Shown: one piece after another, positions 34,786-43,549 of the stretch
Position numbering within the stretch: position 1 is the stretch's first letter
How the letters are laid out: each line of letters starts with the position of its first letter
Assembly (NCBI RefSeq): GCF_021725675.1
Contig: NZ_JAKJPO010000004.1
Span: 124,001 to 188,000 of the forward strand
Reading direction: 5' to 3'
Length of the DNA stretch: 64,000 nucleotides
DNA from: Marilutibacter chinensis
GTDB taxonomy: Bacteria > Pseudomonadota > Gammaproteobacteria > Xanthomonadales > Xanthomonadaceae
Position numbers and translations under genes: made by a program
The notes under the pieces: model-generated
What the model saw: the letters and a program-made list of their open reading frames with translations, nothing else
Database searches by the model: none
Told to the model about the DNA's origin: nothing

Positions 34786-35655
34786 GTGTCCACCCTCGCC
34801 GCCCCGCCCGCTTCCGAAGACGGCCGCCTGACCGCCACCCTGGTGCTGTCGCTGCTGGTCCACGGCATGCTGCTGCTCGGTGTGGGGTTCGCGCTGGAGA
34901 GCGCCGCACCGGTGGTACCGACGCTGGACGTGATCCTGACCCAGACCCGCAGCCCGTTGACCCAGGCACAGGCCGACTTCCTGGCCCAGGCCAGCAACCA
35001 GGGCGGCGGCGAGCACGACAAGAGCACCCGACCGCGCGACAACCAGACCGGCCCGGCGCCGCAGGACCAGCCCGGCGTGGCCCCGCGCCCGTTGCGGGCG
35101 CAGTCGCCGCAGGCGCAGCCCGAGCCCGTCGCCCGGGTGGTCAGCAGCGCGCGCGGCGAATCGACGGTGGAGCGCGAACGCGACACTCCCGATCCTGACG
35201 TCCTGCCGCTGCCGCATGGCGAAGAGAAGATCGAGCGCGACATGGCGATGGCCCGGCTTGCAGCCGAGATACACCTGCGCTCGGAACGCTACGCCAAGCG
35301 GCCGAAGCGCAAGTTCGTCTCCGCCAGCACCCAGGAATACGCGTGGGCGACCTACCTGCGCGAATGGGTGGACCGGGTCGAGCGGATCGGCAACCTGAAC
35401 TATCCGGACGAGGCGCGCCGGCGCCGGCTCGGCGGCCAGGTCGTGATCAGCGTGGCGATCCGGCGCGACGGTTCGGTCGAGCGCGCCGACATCGTCAGGA
35501 GCAGCGGCACCCCGCTGCTGGACTCCTCCGCGCTGCGCATCGCCCGCCTCGCCGAGCCTTACCCGCCGCTGCCGAAGACCGAGGAAAACCCGGACGTCCT
35601 CCACGTGACCCGGACCTGGAACTTCATGCCGGGCGGGCAGCTGATCGACGATTAG
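34786..35655 (+). CDS. TonB-family energy transducer
   Basis: About 289 aa if started at the GTG at 34786 (an ATG at 34669, inside gshB, would add 39 Pro/Arg-rich residues and is less likely). One hydrophobic anchor (LVLSLLVHGMLLLGVGFALE) lies near residue 18-38, a Gln/Pro/Arg-rich periplasmic spacer follows, and the C-terminal TonB domain has YPDEARRRRLGGQVVISVAIRRDGSV then SSALRIARLAEPYPPLP. Should transmit proton-motive force to outer-membrane transporters or serve a related envelope function; no exbB/exbD or receptor gene is adjacent. Placement after gshB is conserved in Xanthomonadaceae to my knowledge. Confidence 0.85.
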   Translation: MSTLAAPPASEDGRLTATLVLSLLVHGMLLLGVGFALESAAPVVPTLDVILTQTRSPLTQAQADFLAQASNQGGGEHDKSTRPRDNQTGPAPQDQPGVAPRPLRAQSPQAQPEPVARVVSSARGESTVERERDTPDPDVLPLPHGEEKIERDMAMARLAAEIHLRSERYAKRPKRKFVSASTQEYAWATYLREWVDRVERIGNLNYPDEARRRRLGGQVVISVAIRRDGSVERADIVRSSGTPLLDSSALRIARLAEPYPPLPKTEENPDVLHVTRTWNFMPGGQLIDD

Positions 35656-35708
35656 GGCAGCCCACCCCGACAACGACGCAGCTGCGATCGTCGCCTTCAC
35701 GGAAGCCT

Positions 35709-35732
35709 GATCGCGGCTTACGCCGCTCCTGG
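35709..35732. repeat. REP-like half-element
   Basis: GATCGCGGCTTACGCCGCTCCTGG, a short palindrome-containing unit of the same family as the inverted pair at 15800-15869. Lies in the convergent gap between the TonB-like gene and tsaB. Confidence 0.8.
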
Positions 35733-35744
35733 ATCGTGGAGCCC

Positions 35745-35857
35745 AGCCCCCGAGCCAGGACGGAATTCTGGCCACAGGCGCGAAAGGGGATGTGGAAGCG
35801 CAAGGTCGGGGCCCAGGGTCTGCGCAGCACCCCTGGGGGATCCCGGACGCGGCCAGG
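35745..35857. repeat. Diverged copy of the repeat found twice at 49.7-49.96 kb
   Basis: From about 35780 the sequence GGGGATGTGGAAGCGC, then CGGGGCCCAGGGTCTGCGCAGCA, runs parallel to GGGGGTGTGGCAGCGT and CGGGGCCCAGGGTTTGCGCAGCA at 49763-49806, followed in both by a GGGAGAT/GGGGGAT and CCGG hairpin. It is bracketed here by two REP-like units. Confidence 0.65.
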
Positions 35858-35884
35858 GAATCGCGGCGTGCGCCGCTCCTGCGC
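35858..35884. repeat. REP-like half-element
   Basis: GAATCGCGGCGTGCGCCGCTCCTGCGCG, same orientation as the unit at 35709-35732. It ends about 20 bases before the tsaB stop codon and could act in termination from either side. Confidence 0.75.
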
Positions 35885-35904
35885 GGAGCCTGGCGGGACG
35901 GGCA

Positions 35905-36633
35905 CTACCCGCTCCGCGACTCCCGCAGGGCCCGCTGCTCGGCCAGCGTCAGGGCGACGTTGTCGCGCAGGTAGGCCGGCTCGACACGCTCGGGCGCCAG
36001 CGCCTCGCCGCGCTCGAACGCGGCGGCGCCAAGACGCACGACATCGGCGGCATGCGGCAGCTCCCGCTCGGCGACCGTGGCCAGACGCCCATCCAGCACC
36101 CGGCGCAGCGCACCGTCGACCGCGGCGAAGCCGGTGCCGACGCCATGCCAGTCGGTCACGTCGGCGGGCGCGCCCGCCGGCAGCACGAACCCGTCCGGAG
36201 ACAAGACCCGCTCCTCGCCGTAGCGGAACGGCAGCGGCGCGGATGCGCCGCCGTCATGCCGCTCGTACGCGGCGACATAGACCTCGCCCATCCGCGCGTC
36301 GATCGCGGCAAGCACGTGCCTGCCGGCCGAACGCATCGCCAGTGCCGCCAGCGTCGACACCGGGAGCAACGGCCGGTCCAGCGCCAGCGCCATCCCCTGC
36401 GCCAGGGCGATCGCCAGGCGCACTCCGGTGAATGCACCCGGGCCGCGGCCGAGCGCGATCGCGTCGAGCTGGGTGCGCGCGATCCCGGCCTCGGCCAGCA
36501 ACTGGCCGGCCCATGGCAGGGTCAGCTCGGCATGCCGGCGCGGCGCGATCTGGAACCGCTCGACCACTTCGCCATCGAGCCACAACGCGACCGAGCAGGC
36601 CTCGGTGGCGGTCTCCAGCGCCAGCAGCTTCAT
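35905..36633 (-). CDS. tsaB: tRNA threonylcarbamoyladenosine biosynthesis protein TsaB
   Basis: 242 aa. Partner of TsaD/TsaE in forming t6A37 on ANN-decoding tRNAs. MKLLALETATEACSVAL opens the ASKHA-type fold; APRRHAEL and ALGRGPGAFTGVRLAIALAQG are the TsaB signatures, followed by LAAIDARMGEVYVAAYE-like sequence. The chosen ATG at 36633 overlaps the VOC-gene stop (ATGA at 36630-36633). In E. coli tsaB is next to yoaA; here one gene lies between them. Confidence 0.95.
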   Translation of the reverse strand: MKLLALETATEACSVALWLDGEVVERFQIAPRRHAELTLPWAGQLLAEAGIARTQLDAIALGRGPGAFTGVRLAIALAQGMALALDRPLLPVSTLAALAMRSAGRHVLAAIDARMGEVYVAAYERHDGGASAPLPFRYGEERVLSPDGFVLPAGAPADVTDWHGVGTGFAAVDGALRRVLDGRLATVAERELPHAADVVRLGAAAFERGEALAPERVEPAYLRDNVALTLAEQRALRESRSG

Positions 36634-37064
36634 TCGCCGCCCCCATCCTGGTCCGGGGCCGGCTCCGCTGCGGATTGCCACAACTCGACCAGATGCCCTT
36701 CCGGATCCATCACGTAGCCGAAGCTGCCCTGCTCGCCGTCCTCACGGCGATCGAGCACGTTGCAGCCCTCCGCCCGCAGCGCGGCCAGGGTCGCGTCGAG
36801 GTCGTCGACGCGGAAGTTGAACATGAATGGCTTGTCGCTGGGCTGGAAATACGTGGTGCCGGCCTTGAACGGCGACCACACCGTGTACGCGCGCTCGCCG
36901 GTGTCGTCACGGCGCCACGGGAACACCGCACCGCCCCAGTCCTGCATGCCGATGCCGAGGTGCTCGGCATACCAGGCGGCGAGCGCCGCGGGGTCGCCGA
37001 CCTTGAAGAACACGCCTCCCAGGCCATGGACGCGGGGCTTGTCGCGGGCGTTGTCGTCGGCCAT
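36630..37064 (-). CDS. VOC (glyoxalase/bleomycin-resistance) family protein
   Basis: 144 aa. Two beta-alpha-beta-beta-beta units: GLGGVFFKVGDPAALAAWYAEHLG at about 14-37 and MFNFRVDDLDATLAALRAEG, ending in SFGYVMDPEGHLVELW with the usual metal-ligand glutamate. Family members include glyoxalase I, dioxygenases and antibiotic-binding proteins, so the substrate is unknown. It sits between yoaA (11-base gap) and tsaB (4-base overlap) and appears co-translated with tsaB. Confidence 0.9.
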   Translation of the reverse strand: MADDNARDKPRVHGLGGVFFKVGDPAALAAWYAEHLGIGMQDWGGAVFPWRRDDTGERAYTVWSPFKAGTTYFQPSDKPFMFNFRVDDLDATLAALRAEGCNVLDRREDGEQGSFGYVMDPEGHLVELWQSAAEPAPDQDGGGE

Positions 37065-37074
37065 CACGGACTCC

Positions 37075-39120
37075 TCAGAACAGGTCGGCACCACGCGGCG
37101 CGGGCGCGTCGGTTCCGCATTCTCGCCCAAAGAACGCACGGACGTCGTCGGCATCGCGGCTGCGCGGCAACGGCGGCAGCGAATCGAGGAACACCTTGCC
37201 GTAGCTGCGCCCGAGCAGGCGCGGGTCGCACAGCACCAGCACCCCGCGGTCGCGCTCGCTGCGGATCAGCCGGCCAGCGCCCTGCTTGAGCGCGATCACC
37301 GCCTGCGGCAACTGCTCGTCGCGGAACGGATTGCCGCCGCCGCGACGGATCGCGTCCAGCCGCGCCTCGAACACCGGGTCGTCGGGCGCGGCGAACGGCA
37401 ATTTGTCGATCACCACCACGCTCAACGCGTCCCCGGCGACATCGACGCCTTCGCGGAAGCTCGCCGCGCCGAGCAGCACGCCGTTGCCGGACGCGCGGAA
37501 ACGCTCCAGCAGCAGGCCGCGTGGCGCCTCGCCCTGGACGAACAGCGGCCAGGGACAGTCGCCGCCACGCAGCAGAGCGGCGACTTCGCGCAGCGCGCGA
37601 TGCGATGCGAACAGCAGGAATGCCCGCCCGTTCGAGGCCTCCAGCACCGGACGCACCGCGGCGATGAGCGCTTCGCCGTAATCGCGCGATGCAGGGTCCG
37701 GCATCCGGCGCGGCAGGTAGCACAGCGCCTGGGTTTCCCAGTCGAACGGACTGGGCGCGAGCAGGGTCTGCGGTTCGACCAGGCCGAGCTTGTCGGCGTA
37801 GTGCCCGAACCCGCCGCCGATCGCGAGCGTTGCCGATGTGAACACCCATGCCGCCTTCGAACGCTCGCGATGCTCGGCCAGCGGACCGGCGACGTCGAGC
37901 GGGGTACGGCTGAGACGGAAGCCGCGCGCGGTCAGCTCGTACCAGCGCACGCTGTCGGCGTCGTCCGGAACCCCGGGCGGCATCCGGTCGTCGGGATCGG
38001 GCGGTGGCGGGGCCGTCCGGTCGTCGCCCTCGATATCCCGCCAGCGTTGCAGCCGTGCCAGGTAGTCACCGGCGCGGAACGTGCAGGCCTCGAAGCCCGG
38101 CGATGCACCACGCAGCGGCTCCAGCACCGCCGACAACCCCGCCAGCGCCTGCGCCAGCGACTCGAGCGCGTCTTCGGCGACGGCCAGTTCCCGCGCGCGC
38201 GCGCGGGTACCGCGCACCGGCAGGTCGTCCATCGCCGCGCGCAGCGCCCGGGCCGCCTGTTCCAGCGCGCGCGCCGGATCCTGGACCGCCGCCAGCGCGC
38301 CCGGCACCTCCTTGCACTCGGCGACCGTGTCGCGCGCCAGCTCGACCAGCGGCCGAGCACTCAGCGCCTCGCCGAAGAACTGCGACGCCAGGTCGGGCAG
38401 CTGATGGGCTTCGTCGACGACGAAGGCCTGGGCGCCGGGGAGTATCTCGCCGAAGCCTTCCTGCTTGAGCGCGAGGTCGGCCAGCAGCAGATGGTGGTTG
38501 ACCACGACCAGATCGGCCGATTGCGCCCGCTGCCGGGCCTGGACGACGAAACAGTCGGAAAAGAACGGGCATTCGCTGCCCAGGCAGTTGTCGACGGTCG
38601 AGGTGACCACCGGAATCAGCGGCGAGTCCTCGCCGAGCCCTTCGACTTCGGCCAGGTCGCCCATCTTCGTGCGCCCGGCCCAGGCGACGATACGCTGGAA
38701 CTGCGCGACCATCTCGCGGCTGGCGAAGCGCGGCTCACCCTTCGCCTGGTTCAACCGGTAATGGCACAGGTAGTTGGCGCGCCCTTTCAACAGCGCGGTC
38801 TTCAGACCGACCCCGAGCGCGTCGCGCACGCGTGGCAGGTCGCGGTGGTAGAGCTGGTCCTGCAGCGCACGGGTGCCGGTTGAGACGATGGTCTTGACCC
38901 CCGACAGCAGCGCCGGCACCAGGTAGGCGAAGGTCTTGCCGGTGCCGGTGCCGGCCTCGGCGATCAGCGTCCCACGGGACTCGAACGCGGCGGCGACCGC
39001 GGCCGACAGCGCCTGCTGGGCCGGGCGCGGGGCGAATGCATCGAGGTTGCGGGCGAGCGCGCCGCCCTCCTCCAGCGCTTCCCGCACAGCCCGGACGAGC
39101 CGGGAATCCTGTCCTGCCAT
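37075..39120 (-). CDS. yoaA: ATP-dependent DNA helicase, DinG/YoaA (XPD-like) family
   Basis: 681 aa, superfamily 2 with an iron-sulfur domain. Walker A EAGTGTGKTFAYLVPAL near residue 50, four cysteines for the Fe-S cluster (NYLCHYR; CLGSECPFFSDC, about 125-190), DEAH box FVVDEAHQLPDLA, and motifs V/VI (GASFREGVDVAGDAL, QGAGRLIRSERDRGVLVLCDPR) near the C-terminus. Length and pattern fit YoaA, which in E. coli works with HolC in repair of stalled forks, better than DinG. Start at the ATG at 39120. First gene of a yoaA-VOC-tsaB group. Confidence 0.94.
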   Translation of the reverse strand: MAGQDSRLVRAVREALEEGGALARNLDAFAPRPAQQALSAAVAAAFESRGTLIAEAGTGTGKTFAYLVPALLSGVKTIVSTGTRALQDQLYHRDLPRVRDALGVGLKTALLKGRANYLCHYRLNQAKGEPRFASREMVAQFQRIVAWAGRTKMGDLAEVEGLGEDSPLIPVVTSTVDNCLGSECPFFSDCFVVQARQRAQSADLVVVNHHLLLADLALKQEGFGEILPGAQAFVVDEAHQLPDLASQFFGEALSARPLVELARDTVAECKEVPGALAAVQDPARALEQAARALRAAMDDLPVRGTRARARELAVAEDALESLAQALAGLSAVLEPLRGASPGFEACTFRAGDYLARLQRWRDIEGDDRTAPPPPDPDDRMPPGVPDDADSVRWYELTARGFRLSRTPLDVAGPLAEHRERSKAAWVFTSATLAIGGGFGHYADKLGLVEPQTLLAPSPFDWETQALCYLPRRMPDPASRDYGEALIAAVRPVLEASNGRAFLLFASHRALREVAALLRGGDCPWPLFVQGEAPRGLLLERFRASGNGVLLGAASFREGVDVAGDALSVVVIDKLPFAAPDDPVFEARLDAIRRGGGNPFRDEQLPQAVIALKQGAGRLIRSERDRGVLVLCDPRLLGRSYGKVFLDSLPPLPRSRDADDVRAFFGRECGTDAPAPRGADLF

Positions 39121-39136
39121 CGACCGTACCGCCCGT

Positions 39137-39694
39137 TCAGTAGCGCGGCGGCGGCGCGACCGTGCAGGCGTCGCGGCGACGCGCGGCCTCCTCCACCGAC
39201 ACCCGCGGCAGGGCCGTCGCGTCATCGGGTGGACGCGAACCGCCCTCGCGGGCACGCACGACGGTTTCCCAGTTGCGGCGGCACAGCGGACCGACCTCGG
39301 TACCCGCTGCGCGCGCGCGCAGCGCCAACCGCTCGGCCTGGTCGGGCTCGCCGAGCAGCAGGGCGATCTCGGCGCGTTGCTGCAGCAGGTTCGGATCCTG
39401 CGGCGATATCTCCAGGGCCTGGTCGAGGCGCTCGGCGGCGGCCTGGTAAAGCCGGCCAGCCTCCAGCCGGGTGGCCTCTTCGCTCAGATCGCTGACCTGC
39501 GGGTCGCGCAACGGCTGCACGTCGAGTTCGCCGCCGCTGGCGGTGCCGGCCGCCCGGATCCCGGCGACGGCGGCCGCGGCGTCGAAGTCCGGCGACGGCG
39601 GGAGCTCGGGCGGCGCGCTCGCGCAGGCGGCCAGCAACAGCAACGATGCCGTCGACGGCAGGGCGCGCGCGCCGTATCTGCGGAAGCGGCTCAT
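39137..39694 (-). CDS. TPR-type lipoprotein overlapping mrcB (possible LpoP-like PBP1b activator)
   Basis: 185 aa. A signal peptide ends in the lipobox LLLLAAC (Cys ~24), followed by a Pro/Ala-rich tether. Residues ~70-140 form at least two TPR-like helix pairs (ATRLEAGRLYQAAAERLDQAL, ISPQDPNLLQQRAEIALLLGE). Its ATG overlaps the mrcB stop (ATGA, 39691-39694), so the two are co-translated. In Pseudomonas aeruginosa the TPR lipoprotein LpoP, encoded beside PBP1b, activates that enzyme from the outer membrane. This gene has the same context and architecture, but sequence identity to LpoP has not been tested. Confidence 0.78.
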   Translation of the reverse strand: MSRFRRYGARALPSTASLLLLAACASAPPELPPSPDFDAAAAVAGIRAAGTASGGELDVQPLRDPQVSDLSEEATRLEAGRLYQAAAERLDQALEISPQDPNLLQQRAEIALLLGEPDQAERLALRARAAGTEVGPLCRRNWETVVRAREGGSRPPDDATALPRVSVEEAARRRDACTVAPPPRY

Positions 39695-42117
39695 GGCGCG
39701 GGCGCCTCCCGCGGCGTCTGTTCCGGCTCGTCACGGTCGCGGCCGAAGCCGAACCAGTCGCGCCAGCTGCGGCGTCCTTCGTCGACCTCCGGTTCCGGCT
39801 CGGGCAATGTGCATGGCGCGTACTCGGGCGCGAAACCGGCGACGAAGGCGAAGCGGCGGGCCTCCGGACAGCCGGCATCGGTGCTGTTGGAGCCGACCAC
39901 CCACTGCCAGTCCAGGCCGTCATCGCCGACCGTCAGCGTGGCGCTGGGCAGGTGGCGGAAGATGTTCGACCAGACCCGCATCGCGCCGGTCGCGCCCTGC
40001 AGACCGGTCGCCTTGTTCTGGTCGTTGCCGACCCAGACCACCGCCAGGTGGTCGCCGGTCCAGCCGGCGAACCAGCTGTCGCGGTCGTCGTTGCTGGTGC
40101 CGGTCTTGCCGGCCGGGGACAGATGGCCGAGGCCGTCGGAGATCAACTGCCGCCCGGTGCCGCTGCTGACCGCCTGTTGCAGCGCGAGGGTGATCAGCCG
40201 CGCGGCGACCGCATCGCCTTCCTGCGCCGGCGCCGGCACCTTGTCGTAGCGGTTGAGCGCCTTGCCGCCGGCATCGAGCACGCCGCGCACCGCGTGCAGC
40301 GGCTGGATCTCGCCGCCGGAGGCCAGGAACTGGTACAGCTGCGCCATTGCGTACGGGCTCTGGTCGGTCGAGCCGAGGATCAGCGCCGGGTTCGGCTCGG
40401 CCTCGATTCCGGCCAGGGTCTTGAGCAGGCCGGCGAGGCGCTCGGGCGCGATCTCCATACCGATCCGCACCGTAGCCTGGTTGTAGGAGCGGGCCAGCGC
40501 GTCGATCAGCCGCACCATGCCGTGGCTGCGGCCGTCGGAGTTGCCCGGCGACCAGCTCTTGCCGCGGCCCAGGGTCACCGTGACCGGCGAGTCGTCGACC
40601 CAGCTCGCCAGCGACCAGCGGCCCGGCTGCGCCAGCGCCAGCAGGTTGACGAACGGCTTGAGCAGCGAACCGACCGGGCGTTGCGCCTCGATCGCGCGGT
40701 TGAAGCCATGCGCGGTGAACTCACGGCTGCCGACCAGGGCGACGACGTCGCCGTTGTGGACGTCGGTGACCACCAGCCCGGCTTCCAGCGGCGGACGGCG
40801 CTTGTTGTCCAGCGATTTCAGGGTGCGGGCCACCGCCGCCTCGGCATAGGCCTGCGCCGATGGCGACATCCCGCTCATCACACTGAGCCCGGCGCCGGAC
40901 AGCGCATCGGCGGGATAGTCGCGCGCCAGCTGCCGGCGGATCAGCTCGACGTAGGCCGGGAAGCGGTTCGCAGACAGGCTGCCGGGGCTGTCGCTGATGC
41001 CCAGCGGCGCCGCCAGCGCGCGCTTGTACTCGGCCTCGTCGATCAGTCCCGTCTCGTGCATCTCGCCGAGCACGAAGTTGCGCCGCTCCAGCGCCGCCTG
41101 TGGGTACCGGCGCGGGTCGTAGGCCGACGGTCCCTTGACGATGCCGACCAGCAGTGCGATCTGCTCGGTGCTCAGGCTCTTGAGGTCGCGGCCGAACCAG
41201 AACTCGGCGCCGGCGGCGACGCCGTGGATCGCCTGCGCACCGCGCTGGCCGAGGTAGACCTGGTTCAGATAGGCCTCGAGGATCGTGCCCTTCTCGTAGC
41301 GCGCCTCGATCAGCAGTGCGTAGAGGATTTCCTTGCCCTTGCGGGTGAAGGTCTGCTCGCGGCCGATTCCCAGCAGTCCGCTGCGGGCCAGCTGCTGGGT
41401 CAGCGTGCTCGCACCCTGCCGCGCCCGGCCCGAGCGCAGGTTGACCCAGGCGGCGCGCAGCATGCCGCCGACGTCGATGCCGTGATGATGGGCGAAGTCG
41501 CGATCCTCCACGGCCTGCAGGCCGGTCACCAGCAGCTCCGGCACGTCGCTGATCCGGATCAGACGCCGCTCCTCCTGCTTCTGTCCGTACAGGGTCGCGA
41601 TCCGGGCCGGATCCAGGCGTGCACGCTTGACCGCGCTGCCGGGCTCACCGGCCGCATCGAGCTCGCGCAGTCGCGATACCCGCCCGCCGGACAGGGCCAG
41701 CTCCAGCCGTCGCGCCGGCACCGCGCCGTCGACATCGTTGAAGCCGCGACTGGAGATCCGCCAGCGGCTGCCGTCGCGGGCATAGGTCCCGGCGGCGAGG
41801 CCGTCGCCGGCGTGATAGGCGGCTGCGTCGAGCTCGGTCTTCAGGGTCGCCGCGTCCAGCGCCAGGCCGGGTTCGAGCACCAGCGGCCGCGCGTACACAC
41901 GGGTCGGGATCTGCCATTGCAACTGGCCGAAGCGCTCGCTGACCTCGTGGTTGAGATAGAGCGTGTACGGGATCAGGAAGCCCAGCCCGAGCGCCGCCAG
42001 GGCCAGCACCGCCGTGACCAGCCGGCGACGCCACTGCGGGCGCGCGTCGCCGTCGTTGTCGTCGTCTTCGTCGTACGGGATGTGCTTGTGCGGTTTCCGG
42101 GCCACGGCATGGGACAA
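39691..42117 (-). CDS. mrcB: Penicillin-binding protein 1b (bifunctional class A PBP)
   Basis: 808 aa inner-membrane enzyme polymerising and cross-linking peptidoglycan. A short acidic cytoplasmic tail, one helix at ~35-58, a UB2H-like domain (RVYARPLVLEPGLALD) and then GT51 with catalytic AVEDRDFAHHHGID, QGASTLTQQLAR, RKGKEILYALLIEARY and EAYLNQVYLGQ. The transpeptidase has SLLK (the serine nucleophile) in PVGSLLKPF, SYN in RSYNQATVRIG and AGKTGTSNDDRDSW. All motifs are intact and the UB2H domain identifies PBP1b rather than 1a. The lipoprotein gene is coupled downstream. Confidence 0.96.
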   Translation of the reverse strand: MSHAVARKPHKHIPYDEDDDNDGDARPQWRRRLVTAVLALAALGLGFLIPYTLYLNHEVSERFGQLQWQIPTRVYARPLVLEPGLALDAATLKTELDAAAYHAGDGLAAGTYARDGSRWRISSRGFNDVDGAVPARRLELALSGGRVSRLRELDAAGEPGSAVKRARLDPARIATLYGQKQEERRLIRISDVPELLVTGLQAVEDRDFAHHHGIDVGGMLRAAWVNLRSGRARQGASTLTQQLARSGLLGIGREQTFTRKGKEILYALLIEARYEKGTILEAYLNQVYLGQRGAQAIHGVAAGAEFWFGRDLKSLSTEQIALLVGIVKGPSAYDPRRYPQAALERRNFVLGEMHETGLIDEAEYKRALAAPLGISDSPGSLSANRFPAYVELIRRQLARDYPADALSGAGLSVMSGMSPSAQAYAEAAVARTLKSLDNKRRPPLEAGLVVTDVHNGDVVALVGSREFTAHGFNRAIEAQRPVGSLLKPFVNLLALAQPGRWSLASWVDDSPVTVTLGRGKSWSPGNSDGRSHGMVRLIDALARSYNQATVRIGMEIAPERLAGLLKTLAGIEAEPNPALILGSTDQSPYAMAQLYQFLASGGEIQPLHAVRGVLDAGGKALNRYDKVPAPAQEGDAVAARLITLALQQAVSSGTGRQLISDGLGHLSPAGKTGTSNDDRDSWFAGWTGDHLAVVWVGNDQNKATGLQGATGAMRVWSNIFRHLPSATLTVGDDGLDWQWVVGSNSTDAGCPEARRFAFVAGFAPEYAPCTLPEPEPEVDEGRRSWRDWFGFGRDRDEPEQTPREAPAP

Positions 42118-42205
42118 TGGGAGTTGTCCGGGAGTCTAGCGCAGCCACGAACCCTCCGTCCCTGGACGCCTTTCTCCCTCCATACAGAATTCATTTCCCG
42201 ATCAG

Positions 42206-43492
42206 GTGCATCCGCTAATCCTCCATCATTGGCACCGGTTCCTTGGCAAGGTTCACCGCGCGCGCATCGCATTCCTGTCGAAGGGCTTTCGACAATCGCT
42301 GTCCCGGGCTCGTTCAGGCCTGGGGCCGTCACGGCTCGGGGCGCGGATACCCATCGAAGAGCAGACCTGTGGGGCCGGCAAGCCCGGCCGGCCACAGTTG
42401 TTGTTCATCGACGGCACGACTCCAAGCCCCGATCGCGATTCTGGATCCCTGCGGCTGTTCACGCTGATGCGCCGCCTCGTGGACTCCGGATATGCCGTGG
42501 ATTTCCTGCCGGACGACAACCGCGCGGCAGGCCGCTACACCGCCGATCTGATGGCAGCGGGCATCGGCGTCATAGCCATTCCGGACGTCCCATCGCCCTC
42601 CTCCTGGTTACGCGAGAACCACCGCCGCTACCGTGCCGTGGTGGTCTGCCGCTACCACCTCGCCAGAACCTGGTTCCCGTTGCTTCGATGCCTGCCGGAC
42701 CGGCCTCGCCTGGTACTGGACACGGTCGATCTCCATCACATACGCGAACTGCGCGAAGCAAGAGTTCGTGGGAACAGGGCCCTGGCCCGCGCCGCCCGAC
42801 GCACCCGCAAATGGGAACTGGCCGCGGTGCGCGACGCCGACACCGTATGGGTGGTCAGCCCGGTCGAGAGAAAGGCACTGCTGGACGAGGTGCCTGGATT
42901 GTCGGTGGAAGTGATCCCCAACCTGCATGAGTCAAAGGCCGGCGTCCCGCCACACGAAAATCGCTCCGGCATCCTCTTCGTGGGCAGCGGAAGGCACCCC
43001 CCCAACCAGGACGCGGTGGACTGGTTCGTCAGGGACATCCTTCCGCTCGTGCGGCGCAAGCTGATCGGCTGCCAGGCACACATCGTGGGGGAGGGCCTCG
43101 TACCGGCCGGCGCCGAAAGTTATGGCCTCGTCGTGCATGGACATGTCGAGGACATGACACCCTTGTTGGAAAGCTGTCTGGTTGGCATTGCTCCACTGCG
43201 CTATGGAGCCGGGGTCAAGGGCAAGATCAACCAGTACATGGCGCACGGCGTACCGGTCGTGGCAACTACCTGCGCAACGGAGGGCATGCAACTGCAGGAC
43301 GGCCTCGATGTACTGGAGGCAGACACCGCGTCGGCCTATGCCGACGCGATCATCCGGCTGCACAACGACCCGGTGCTGTGGCAACGGCTGTCTACAGGAG
43401 GAGGCATCAATATCGACAGGCATTTCTCGTTCGAATCGGCCCTTCCTTCCATTCACCGCACCTTCGGTACCCCGGCCGCACCTCGAACCTGA
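42206..43492 (+). CDS. Glycosyltransferase, GT4-like
   Basis: 428 aa, GT-B fold. The N-terminal half has RPQLLFIDGTTPSPDRDSGS and LFTLMRRLVDSGYAVDFLPDDN-type sequence (about 60-100). The C-terminal donor-binding half has SGILFVGSGRHPPNQDAVDWF, HGHVEDMTPLLESCLVGIAPLRYGAGVKGKINQYMAHGVPVV and TCATEGMQLQDG. The pattern fits enzymes that add sugars during surface-polysaccharide assembly. Base composition is clearly less GC-rich than the neighbours. The stop is directly abutted by the next gene; no other polysaccharide genes are in the window. Confidence 0.87.
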   Translation: MHPLILHHWHRFLGKVHRARIAFLSKGFRQSLSRARSGLGPSRLGARIPIEEQTCGAGKPGRPQLLFIDGTTPSPDRDSGSLRLFTLMRRLVDSGYAVDFLPDDNRAAGRYTADLMAAGIGVIAIPDVPSPSSWLRENHRRYRAVVVCRYHLARTWFPLLRCLPDRPRLVLDTVDLHHIRELREARVRGNRALARAARRTRKWELAAVRDADTVWVVSPVERKALLDEVPGLSVEVIPNLHESKAGVPPHENRSGILFVGSGRHPPNQDAVDWFVRDILPLVRRKLIGCQAHIVGEGLVPAGAESYGLVVHGHVEDMTPLLESCLVGIAPLRYGAGVKGKINQYMAHGVPVVATTCATEGMQLQDGLDVLEADTASAYADAIIRLHNDPVLWQRLSTGGGINIDRHFSFESALPSIHRTFGTPAAPRT

Positions 43493-43549
43493 ATGCCCGA
43501 GCGCAGGTTCCCACGGCATGTTCCGTCCTCTACCCAGCCCGACATCTAC

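Noticed and set aside
39646..42930. 1094-codon open frame opposite mrcB
   Set aside because: Antisense shadow of PBP1b and the lipoprotein; it also runs across the start of the glycosyltransferase gene.
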